Shown: positions 21,930-32,900 of the stretch, piece by piece
Position numbering within the stretch: the stretch's first letter is position 1
How the letters are laid out: each line of letters begins with the position of its first letter
Source of the DNA: Dolomedes plantarius
Taxonomy: Eukaryota > Arthropoda > Arachnida > Araneae > Dolomedidae
Assembly (NCBI GenBank): GCA_907164885.2
Contig: OU015501.1
Span: forward strand, 60,811,119 to 60,875,118
DNA: 64,000 nucleotides
Reading direction: 5' to 3'
Position numbers and translations under genes: made by a program
Notes under the pieces: generated by a model
The model's input: the letters and a program-made list of their open reading frames with translations, nothing else
Databases searched by the model: none
Told to the model about the DNA's origin: nothing

Positions 21930-22570
21930 GACAACAAAAAAATTATCAATTGTTAAATATGCCGAGTCTCACGGAAATCGAGTAGCAAGTCGTCACTTTT
22001 CAATAAATGAAGCAAAATTCCCGATTGTGGCGAAAAAGCAAAGAAACTGTGAATCATGCCTATGAAGAAAAGGGCGAATCGAGGCTTACAAGACAGTTTT
22101 CCAGAACTGGAAACAACTTTAATGGAGTGGGTAGTGGATAAGAGACAACAAGGTATCGGGGTTTCATGTATTGAAATTAGGCTGAAAGCTCTAGAAGCCA
22201 AAAAAACATGCGAACGCAATAGAATTCAAAGCTTTATACTGGTGGGCAGTTTATTTCATGAAACGACATGGGCTTTCCGTTCGCAGAACCACCATCACGC
22301 AGCATCTTCCAGACGACCACGAAGATAAATTTCTGGCGTTCCAAAATTTTGTGCTAAAATTGATAAAGGAACATATGTATTACCTTTCACACATTGGAAA
22401 CGCCTATCAAACGCCCCTGACCTTTGATATGCCCTACAACAGGACTGTAAACGTGAAAAGTAAAAAAACTGTGTCAACTCGACACGAGAAGTCTCACTTC
22501 ACTCTCATGCTGGCATGTACCGAAGATCGAGGAAAGTTGCCGCCGTACAGTTTTTAAAAGAAAGACTCTT
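21930..22570 (+). pseudogene. Pogo/POGK-like transposase fragment
   Basis: Translation across shifting frames gives AESHGNRVASRHFSINEAKF and WRKSKETV (a BrkDBD/HTH-like N-terminus), then SFPELETTLMEWVVDKRQQG, SCIEIRLKALE, FMKRHGLSVRRTT-like and HIGNAYQTPLTFDMPYNRTV. The last contains the first catalytic Asp region altered (Asp to Tyr in NAYQTP). ACTEDRGKLPPY follows. These blocks match pogo-superfamily transposases related to POGK, with a CENP-B-like middle and a DDE domain. There are at least three frameshifts, and it is cut off near 22570 where a LINE begins. Confidence 0.75.
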
Positions 22571-24801
22571 GTATCTACATTGCTAGCATCTATCTCAGGG
22601 CAGCTTATAATTTTTCGGCTAGTCTTGATATTCAAAATTTATGCGCCCTTGGTGATAAAGTTATTTTGGCTGGGGATTTTAATGCATACCACCCACGCTG
22701 GAACTGCGCGTACAATAGATATTTCATCTGTAGGTATGGTAGGGAAATTAATGAATACTGTAATGATAATAGTATAGATATAGCTTTCCCACCCACCCCT
22801 ACCCGTTTCGGCCACTCTGGTTCTCTGTCAGTCATTTTGCTCTTGTAAATAATACTAATTTTCCTTATGACATTAACACAGTAGACGCTCTTTCCTCGGA
22901 CCATATTCCAATTATTTTAAATTTACATACTAACACTCCCCTCCCTTCTATATTAACCCCCCACTTCATAAATTGGATTGACTATACTAATAATGTTTTT
23001 AACTCCCCCCTCCTTTCAATAGCATTAACTGTAGAGAGGATATAGATAAAGCTGTTATCTCCCTCACTAACAATATCAATAGTGCACTGAGCTCTGCCAA
23101 GACTCACATTCCCCAAAATAACTATAATAAACTTCCACTGTACATTAAAACGCAAATTAAAAATAGAAATCAAATTAGAAAAATTTGGCAGCATATGGGC
23201 GATCCGTCAGTGCGCGTAGACTTAATACTAAAATTAAAAATGATGTCAAAAATTATAAAATAAAAGACTGTGTTTATTGAGTCACTCGCTCCCTCGGACA
23301 ATAGCATTTGAATTACGTAAAACGCATTAAGATGCCGGTTACCCTACTCTCCCCTTTTAATTCCTCTTTTGGCATTCTGACGAGTGACTAGGACATAATT
23401 GAGGCCTTGGCAAAAAACTACGAAAATCAGTTCTCCCCCCACCATAATGTATTTTGCCCGTACACTATCGATAAAGTTGACGACATTCTCAGACAGATTT
23501 ACAATAAGGCTCTCCTCTATCAATAACGAACCTCTTGAACCCACCACCCCTGCTGAAATTCGAAATGCTGTCAACTCGCTCCCTTATAATAAAGCACCTT
23601 CCTAATAATAAAACCTAGCGAGGATCCCTCCATTCCAAAAATTATTGTCCTATTAGTTTAATCTCCTCTCTTAGCAAGCTGATTGAACATATACTGTGTA
23701 AAAGAATTAACAAGTTCTTGGAGGATAACAATGTCATTATTAATGCACAATTTGGCTTTAGAGCCCAAATTCCACTAAGCATCAGCTACTCCGAGTAACG
23801 GAATACATCCATGATGGATTCCAGAATCGGATGCAGACTGGCGCAATTCTCTTCGACATAGAAAAATCGTTCAACCGCGTCTGGCACAGTGCACAAATTT
23901 ATAAATATATTAAACCTAAGATGCCATCTGCTATCATTCACCTTATTCGCTCGTATCTGCTTAACAGAACCTTTAAAGTCCACCACACATAATTAATTTC
24001 CCCACTACGTAACATTAATTCTGGAGTTCCTCAGGGCTCCAAGTTAGGACCTGTTTTACTTAATATATTTATGAATGATATCCCACACTCTCCACATACT
24101 ACACTAGTCATGCTTGCGGACAACACGGCAATCTTAGCGAAGCATCGTAATACTAAATATATGCACAAGCAACTCCAAAGGCATGTTGACATTATTGAAC
24201 GTTGTTTCAAACGGTGGAGAATTAAAATAAATCCTGCTGAAACGAGAGCCATATTTTTTAACTATAACAGGATTCCACCTCCGCTGGTCACAGTATGTGG
24301 TCATCTGGTACACTTTGAGAGGGGGAATACCTTGGAGTTTACTTGAACAGCAGGCTAACCTGGAGGAAAAATATAGAATACATTATTAGAAAGTCCTTTA
24401 TGGCACGTAGGGATATCGCACACCTCTTGTATCAGAACCAAATGAGTATTGATAATAAACTTCTATCGTGTAATACCGTGCTTCGCCCAATTCTGATGTA
24501 TGCTGTCCCGGTTTGGGACTCAGCAGCTGACACTCATATCCAGAGACTGCAAACTATGCAAAACAAGACTCTCCGCTGTATCAGAAAGGCGACATGGTAC
24601 CTACGTAACGCCCATATACATAGGGATCTGGCTATCGAACTTATTCGGCATCAAATTAAAGATCTGGCTATGAACTTTTACAATAGGATATACTCAATCA
24701 ATAACGAAGAACTTGCTAACCTTGATTATGATCTTAGGGAGTACTTTAAGCTCCTAAAGGCGACTTTAGTTATGAACCCCGGCCTTGTTCCTGTTCATTA
24801 A
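22571..24801 (+). pseudogene. LINE endonuclease/reverse transcriptase pseudogene
   Basis: The apurinic-type endonuclease is seen in VILAGDFNAYHPRWNC and ALSSDHIPIIL (the catalytic GDFN and SDH motifs). The reverse transcriptase is seen in NYCPISLISSLSKLIEHIL, INAQFGFR, GAILFDIEKSFNRVWH, NSGVPQGSKLGPVLLNIF and MLADNTAILA. In this last motif the usual A-D-D is A-D-N, losing a catalytic aspartate. The C-terminal domain (PILMYAVPVWDSAADTHIQRLQ, shown in parts) is open over 24343-24801. Numerous stops and frameshifts make it dead. Confidence 0.82.
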
Positions 24802-24906
24802 TTCCCTTTCCTCCTTATCAAAATTCAAAATTACAATAGCCGGGCTACTTCTGGTTTCTGACCTGTCATCCTTTTTTGATCGTTCCTCTTTCTACTATGC
24901 GATTCC

Positions 24907-25092
24907 CAGGGCCCGATTATGAACGCTGGGGGCCCCTGGGCAGATGCTATTTGGGGGCCCCCCTTACGGGCATTTATAAAAATACATACTTTTACAAGTA
25001 GTAGGTGCATACACCAAGGGCGTTTTGGGGCCCCCTAGCATCAGGGGGCCCTGGGCAAAGTCCCGATTTGCCCATTCGATAAAAAGGCCCTG
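24907..25092. mobile_element. hAT-type MITE, 186 bp, in the LINE 3' region
   Basis: An exact 8-base duplication GCGATTCC lies at 24899-24906 and 25093-25100. The element begins CAGGGCCCG and ends with the inverted GGCCCTG. Eight-base duplications and CAGGG termini are typical of hAT elements. The interior is GC-rich (repeated GGGGGCCC) and non-coding. It is younger than the LINE it interrupts. Confidence 0.88.
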
Positions 25093-25515
25093 GCGATTCC
25101 CCCTCGGACCAGCTGTTTGCTGGAGAAGGGGATTGATAACCTGTTCCCGGAATTCCAATCCTGCTTGCTTTCCTCTTTGAATTCGCTACTCGAACCTTAC
25201 GGACTTCAGATCTGCCACCCTTTTGTCCTCTTCCACTAACATGCTTTTTATCCTAATCTTATTCCAAATTTCCCGTCTTCCAGTTTTGAAAATTATTTTA
25301 TAGTTTCTTGTTTCACCCATTGTTTAAATTCTCCATTATCATACTCCATTATTATAAGTTACCCAAGCCACATTGGTTACTCGTACTCGTTCTAATTAAT
25401 TAGTTGATTTATCAACTAATTAATTTATTTTTCCTTCCTTAATCATTGTCATCTTTTGGAATCATCTTTTGGAAATTGTAGTTTTGGAAGATACACAGTT
25501 TTGGAAGATACACAG

Positions 25516-25690
25516 ATGCTTCCACAATGTGGGCTCAGGTTCTAATCCCGGATAAGGCATGGACGTTCCCGTACAGTCACTCATAGGAAGTATTTTTGGC
25601 CCGACGATATGGAGCTCCCATAATAATGCAGTCAACGATATCGCGTCGTGCGTGGTTCAATTTTCCTCACGACAAAGTATCTTTCGTGAA
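25516..25690 (+). mobile_element. Possible tRNA-SINE fragment
   Basis: GGTTCTAATCCCGG resembles a polymerase III B box and is followed by GATAAGGCATGGACGTTCCC, a style seen after the B box in arthropod tRNA SINEs. The A box is not clear. Boundaries are approximate. Confidence 0.4.
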
Positions 25691-26299
25691 GCAAAAGAAA
25701 TACTTCATTAATGTAATCATACAGCAACCTTAATCTTACAATGTTTAGATATTCCAAAACAAGCTTAGATTAACTTTATTATTGATAAAACTAAAATCAA
25801 TTGTACCCTTGAATCGAAAAAAAAAATATATATTCGATTCCATATTTCCATTATACTAAGATCAAAGTTTTACCTAACTTTTATCAAAGTTTTACCTAAC
25901 CCTTCATTTATATGCTTTTTTAAGAATTTAAATTATTCCTTTTCAAAGTCAGATTTAAATTTCAAATTTGGACACTAATGAGTTGTGTTTATACATTTAT
26001 ATTATTTATGCACTACATTATATTAAATAAAATTTAAAATTTTTACTTCATAGTATTTTCTGTTATATTATGTCGACAACTGATGACGCCAATATGAAGT
26101 TTTAAGTCATTTTATTTTGTCTAAATTGAGCGATTTCAATTAACACTGAAACCATTTTATTGCAGTAGTGAGGAAATAATTTAAGAATAATGATTAAAAA
26201 GAAAGTTTCGATATTAAATTATTTTACTTTAACAGGGCTTAAAAGTTGAATTCACTAATTTTTATAAAGTGTTTACGTAAATATAGTTTTTTTCCATTG

Positions 26300-26510
26300 C
26301 GGAGGCACTTGTCGTCAAACATTCGTCTATACTACGTCGCAGTTTTACTGCCCATTTTATTATGGCAGCACCATACAGGCGGACAGCATTATCCTCATGA
26401 AGGTGGAACAGAAATGGAGGCATTTCTCGGGGTGCGACGCAGAGATTCAATCCGAGCACCCTTAGCACTGAAAACCAGCGCGCTGTACCACAGACCGCCA
26501 CATGCCCTAC
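26300..26510 (-). mobile_element. tRNA-derived SINE, antisense, same family as 4027-4229
   Basis: It shares GGAGGCACTTGTCG, CATTCGTC, GGCAGCACCATACAGG and GACAGCATTA-type segments in order with the copy near 4.1 kb, plus an antisense B box (GATTCAATCCGAGC) and A-box region (AGCGCGCTGTACCACAGAC). It ends about 460 bases upstream of the ERp29 start codon. Confidence 0.75.
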
Positions 26511-26749
26511 GAAAATATAGTATAGTCATGCAGTAATTTGTCAAAAAAATCTTTTAAACTTCCATTTCCATTTTCCATTTACATTAAAAGCAATACGTCC
26601 TGTATACAATTCTTCGGGGTAAAGGATATTTTTATAATCACAGTCCGTAATCAAACTTATTAAAATTTTTCTTCAGTACAGTAGTTAAAGGGCCAAAGTA
26701 AACAACAGCAAATGTCATGTTCATGAGCGCAAACAGTACCGCCCATCGA

Positions 26750-26754
26750 CCAAT
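26750..26754 (+). promoter_or_regulatory. CCAAT box upstream of ERp29
   Basis: CGACCAATCAGAGA lies about 215 bases before the ERp29 ATG. No ER-stress element (CCAAT-N9-CCACG) is formed. No TATA box is evident at a matching distance. Promoter function is inferred from position. Confidence 0.35.
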
Positions 26755-26965
26755 CAGAGATCTAGTGTGTTTTGTCGAAAGGCAGATTCTAGTTGCCTGC
26801 GTAATCCACTGCCGTCTGCCAAAATCTGAAAATTTCTCATCGTAAACAGGCAACTCTTCCGGTCCGACTTCTCAGTCGGGAAAAGTTTTAGTAGTGTTGG
26901 CATAAGTCATAAGCGTTTAAAAATATTTATTATTTTGAGTGTGTTATAATCGTTACTTAATAATC

Positions 26966-29900
26966 ATGTTTTCAAAATATTGTCTTAATCTTATCGTAGT
27001 GCTCTTAATAATATGTACAGTTGGTTTAGGTACCGGCTTAAAAGGTGCAGTTCCCTTAGATTCATGGACCTTTGACAAAGTATGTGAAAAATTAAAACTT
27101 TTTCAAACAGATAAATATTATTTGAAGAAAGTTCAAGTAGATATGTATAATACTGATGTTTTATTTAACATTCTTGAAGGGGAATATACATTTAACATCG
27201 TTCAGTATTGAGCGGTAGAAAAAATATACTGTCTTTGAACTTGTCATTTGCTTTTGATATTTACTTTTGAAACTAGATACTACGTAATTAAAAGTAATAA
27301 TTTTTCTTTGTTTTTCATATGTCTCTTCAATGCATTTTAATTTTATTCTTTGATTGTATTAATGGTTTGTTCTGTTTTCTTTAAAAGTGAAGCTGTCGTG
27401 TGTCATTTTGATGTATATAATAAAAATACTAGATCTAATTTACGCTGACTTTGACATCCAATGGGTCATGATCCTTCATTTAGTTTTCATGTATTGTAAA
27501 AACTTCCATTGTAAAGTGAAGTTACAATTTGAATATTTAGAATAGACTTGCATACTTTAGATTTCGGATTATAACATATTAATATAGTTTGGTTTAAGTT
27601 AGTACATGTGAAGAAGTCAGATTAAATAAATGACTAAACATTGGATTGTTCTTTGTCATTGTGATTTGTTCTTACATATTGTATAGATTAACTTATTTAG
27701 CCATGTGAAAATATTTTATGTTAGCATGCTGATATATATACAGTGATACTTGTCCATGGCAGCCAGTCATGGTTCTGAAAAATTGGCTATTTTGAGAGAT
27801 GGACTTCTCTATGGCATCTAGTAATAGTTCCACAAAAAGTGGTTATTTTGAGGGATGGACTTCTCTATGGCCTCTAGTAATAGTTCCGTAAAAAAGTGGC
27901 TGGCTACAGAAATTTTACAATATATATATATATATATATTATATTTATCAATATTTTATGCTTATATTCATAATGTTTATGCTTATTGGTATACATTGTA
28001 TGTGCTAATAAGTTATGAATAATTTATATTACAATATATTTTCTATATTAATAAAAGATAATGATATTGTTAACATGGATTAAAAATGTCCTGTGAAATT
28101 TCTGTAGTCATTTAACCCAGAAATGTTTATACATAATATGCTTTAGGACCCTCTGTTCCCTTTGAATTATGAAATGAATACGTGATAATTATGTATAGCT
28201 CAAATTTTCATTATTTTTTATCTTCTGTCATAGTTCACTTTTGCTTCTGTGATGGTCAGAGTAAGGAAAAGGAAACAATTTCACTTTTAATTGTTTAGGG
28301 AAAATAAATCTTCAGTATCAGATTCAAGGTTTCCTTTTTGTATTACTTTATATTGGCAAACTGTTTGGACCAAGATAAACCTGGGTCACCTAACCCCATG
28401 TCAGTTGTTCTATGAACTTACCTTTGCAGACTTCTGGTTATTTCAGGAACTATTTTGGATTTCATTCTTCAGAGCTCAAATGTTAAACATTTTTGTTTTG
28501 ATGATAGTTGAAAACTGAACACAATCTACTTTTGCAAGTTATTCAATAAATATTTTAGCCAGGTGATGGCCGAATGGCTAGGGCGCTGGCATTCGGTTCA
28601 GATCCTGTGGATTCGAGTCCCGTTGTTAGCGTGGATGTTTGTAGCCGTTTGGAATTGGCTTTAAACTGTAGGTCCAGGTCTAATTAGCCATTGTATAGCA
28701 AAAAGTTGACCGTAACGCTCCAAACCAAACCAAACCAATAAATATTGTTTAAAGGCTCATTTGATATAAAGGATGTTATGATGATTACCCATATCAATAT
28801 CTTAGTAGTCTATAGTAAATTATGAAGTAAAGCTGTTTTGGAGCATAAAATTCAGTGAGAATTTGATCACTTTAGATGAATGAGTATGGTGATAGTTGAA
28901 TGTGGGCTAGAATAAAGTTTTTTCCTGTCAGTTTGTATTATGTTGTTTTTACATTTTTATAAATTTCTGCCTGTAAGGATGTCTAAGGGGAATTTCTTAG
29001 AAATGTATGAACATAGCATCTGATATATGTAATGTATATGTGTTAGACACTGCGGAGCATTATATTTGCTCAGTTTGTTAAATGTTTTATGTAAGTCTTA
29101 CAAACAGAAATAATATTGGCATGATAATGTCAATTTTTTAATGTTAATTTGGCTGTCTAAAGGTTTAAAAATTTTAATCCTGCTGTTTTGTTTTTTAAAG
29201 CATTATCATATTGAAATTGAGTTGCAAAGTTCAGTTTTTAGTAAACATGTTTCAGGCTGTCTTGTCAGTTATCAAACCATTTGAAGAAGAAAAAAAAATA
29301 TTAAAACAGGTATCTTCTTGTTTTACTATGAAATATTTTCTAAAGTTCATTCATGGTGTGGTATAAATTATTTCTTTGTCAATTTTTCTAGCTGATGCAA
29401 GGGTTTTTCATTTGACACTACATTAATTAAATTATTACCTACTTTTAACATGTTAAAGTATTGAGTCGCAGGCCATAATCCAAATTTTGTCTAACTTAGC
29501 ACTACACCCTCGACCATTGAATTTGTTTGCCAGTGTTTATACACTATCTTTATAATTTAGAAAGAGAAATTGTTCTTTGGTGGATCCTCAATAACCATAG
29601 TATATATGTAAACAAGGGAGCCAATAGTTAGCCAAGTCTGTCTCTTGTATCAACCTCTAAAGACAGATTCTCATTCATACTGCCAAACAGTAGACTAGGA
29701 AGATTTTTATAAGAGAAATTGTTAGTAAGATAGCTTTGTTGGGAAAAAGTAAGCTTATCTGATCAGCATTCAAGAGTGAGTCTCTCATGCTCTCCCTTAA
29801 GGTATGGGGGTGGCTTGTTTCAGTGATCTTGGATGTACGTGACTATCTTTAGCTATACCTACATCAGATTTGACTTTCTGCCCTTTGACCTATATATTAT

Positions 29901-32900
29901 ATGAATATGGAAATATTATTGGCAAGCATCTATATTTCTTTGCACTGCCATTTGTAACTTTTTCTTTGGCAACTTCTATTTTATATTGGATTGAAAGACA
30001 CTCCAGACTTGAAGAAGTAAAATGAAAGAAATGTGTAAAATTTAAAAAAAAATACAGGTGACATATTTTGCCAAAGAATTTATTCTCTATTTATTTTCTT
30101 GATGTTTTAATGAGGGCATTCATATGCATATAAAAGAGGTAATTTTACACTTGATTTAATTAGCAATGGATGCAATATTAAAGAGATACCTATTGCCCAA
30201 AAGCATCAAATATGATACTGAATGTTACTATATAATTCATTCTTGCAAATACACTGTTTAATGTTAGATCTGTGTGACATAGATATTTAACTGCATTTAA
30301 AGTATAAATAAAAAGTGTAAAAAATAAATTTTCATATAATATTTGTGGAATGTAGTGCTCGTTTAGAAAGGGTAATTATTTCATATACATTTTTTATTAC
30401 TTCCCAAATTTAATCAACAGAATTTTTAATAATTTAATTAGAAATAATGTAAAAGTATAAATTAAACTTCTAAAGTTTATAAATTTAGTTATAAAGTGAT
30501 GTCTGATTGCTAATAAAGAAAAATCAATCTTATATAAATATATATAGGTATAATGTTTTGCATGCTTTCTTGTCATTAATACATTTCTTTCTTTTATAGA
30601 TGATATCAAAATTTAAGGCTTCTCTTGTTAAATTTGATATAACATATCCATACGGAGAGAAAGAAGATGAATATGGTAAAGTTGCAGAATCAGCCCGTTT
30701 TTCACCTGATTTATTAATATCTGAAGTTGGTGTTCAAGGTATGTTGTATGTGATAGACCTTAAAGTATATTGTCACTAAGGAATTATTATAATTTATTTA
30801 TATATTTAAAATACTGCTGATTAAAATTATACAGATGTGATAATAGAAGTCTTGAAAAAAAGAAAAAAAATCAAATTAAATTAATTTTAGAGAATATAAA
30901 GGCTGGTCATAAAAAAACTTTGCTGATATATGGACCTCTAGCGGCTGTTCTGTTCAGCCTAGCGAGATGAGATTTCAGATATAGTTATTCAGAGGTATGA
31001 GCTCGGGATTCTGTGAATGGCAACAACGTGGCACTCACGGTTACAGTTATAGGTGCAGAAACTCAAAATTTTTGAATGACAATGCCCACATTTTCCCGTT
31101 GCAAGCAGATGCAAAAACCCTAAAAAGCATTGAAATGGTACGTGTATCACAAGAAACGGACGTGTTATGCACTCACAAAAAAACAGCTTTGCGAACGGCT
31201 AACAAAAACACAATCGGGGCGGACAGAGAAAATTTGAGTTTTTTTATTGGTTTTCTATACTGAATATCTGGCGAATGGTGTTCTGTGATTGGTGTCTTGC
31301 CTCTGTCATATAAAAATTTCCCCTATGCACCCCGATTGTGTTTTTGTTGGCCATTGTCAGAGCTGTTTTTTGTGCATAATGTGTCCGTTTTTTGTGATAC
31401 ACTTACTGTTCCAAAGCTCTTTATGGTTTTCACATGTGCTGAGCATTTTGCAATAGCAAAATGTGGGCATTGCCATTCAAAAATTTCGAGTTTCTGTACC
31501 TATAACCTTAACCGTGAGCACCACTTTGTTGCCGTTCACAGAATCCTGAGCTCATAGTGCAGAATAACTATATCTGAAATCTTATCTTGCTAAGGTGAAC
31601 GGAACGGCCGCAGGTCCATATATCGGCAAAGTTTTTTTATGACCATCCTGTACATCTACATTTACAAATACTTTAATATATAATTTCACAAAGAAAAATG
31701 CTAAAAATCCATTTTTATAATATGTGCATACTAAATAAAATATTTGTTTTTAAAATTTAATGATCACATAATAAAATTTATACAGTCATTGTTAGGGAAA
31801 GTAAAAACTTTAGAAGCTTTTTTTTTTCACTCTTTCTGAAAAGTCATTATACTAAACTTTTAGCAATTTAAAGTATGTAAATTATTTTTTTCTTGAATTG
31901 CATATAGCTTACGCGTAATTCAGTCATAAGATATCAGTTTTCCTGTTAACTGCAGTAAAGTCTATATGCAAATTATTGTAGTTAAAGCAAATAGTCATCT
32001 CAAACTTCTTCAATATGTTGTTATTAAGGTATTTATCTTAAGTAAACTGAAATATAACTGTGGCTCATCAAGAATATATTTCTGAGTTAAAGATGAGAGA
32101 CAGAAGTCTATAAATTACTTTTAATATTATATTTAAAAACTTATGAATTTTTTAGGTCATGCTTGTTACAAGCTTTTTTTCTCTTCTTCTGTTTTTATAA
32201 TAAAATAATTTATTATTGTAATAATATATTTATAATATATCCCTTATTTTCTTTAAAATTTTATTTTTTATAGTTATATTATTTGGAATTTGGTCAAACA
32301 ACTTAGCTAATAGTCTACCTAAGAATTAAAATGAAGAAAACTGTTTTGTTCATTGATTGTTGTAATTTATCATGTTTAATTATTTTAATCTGAACCAGTG
32401 TTTACATGTAATTTTAGATTATGGTGATAAGGAAAATGCTGATATTGCTGAGCGTTATGGTGTATCAAAAGAAAATTTTCCTGTGCTCAAGCTCTTTGTT
32501 GAAGGAAAGTCTGAACCATTGACATTTTCTGGAGATTTCAAAGCTGATGAAATACGAAATTTTATTAAACAGCATTCCAGTATGTATTAAAATTTTCTGT
32601 TGCAATACTTCTCAAAATAACTGTGCTTTTCAGTTATAAAAATGTATATTTTAATTATAGTTATTTATTACTATTTCATGAATTTTAATACTGTGGAGTC
32701 CCGATGATCCAAAGTGATTGGGACCAAACCCTTTTCGGATTAACGAATTTTTCGGATTAAGCAAAATCATTCTTAAAATAAACTTAAATTAAATTATAAC
32801 GTGTGATTATATCAATATTATATATTATGTGTGATTACACAGTTTATTTTATAAGGTCTGTCTAAACATTACCAAATCTCGGGACGGAATGGGTTATAAG

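Larger units (their letters stand above)
22571..25480 (+). mobile_element. Jockey-clade-like LINE, 5' truncated, inserted in the POGK-like element
   Basis: The 5' end falls within the endonuclease domain, a common truncation for target-primed retrotransposons. Coding blocks for endonuclease, reverse transcriptase and the C-terminal region follow in order to 24801. The 3' untranslated part continues past a hAT MITE (24907-25092) to about 25480, where short repeats (TTTTGGAAGATACACAG twice) occur. The exact 3' end and a target duplication were not resolved. Confidence 0.75.
27080..30599 (+). other. ERp29 intron 1
   Basis: Donor AAA|GTATGT, acceptor CTTTTATAG. It contains a 56-bp tandem repeat, a TA run near 27921-27939 and one SINE. 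The rest is AT-rich with no recognised feature. Confidence 0.85.

Noticed and set aside
28555..28736. tRNA gene
   Set aside because: A and B boxes are present, but the acceptor stem does not pair, the tail is non-tRNA and a 10-base target duplication flanks it: a SINE.
31000..31560. Open frames at 30997-31263 and 31285-31557
   Set aside because: They lie in the two arms and loop of the palindromic MITE and resemble no protein.
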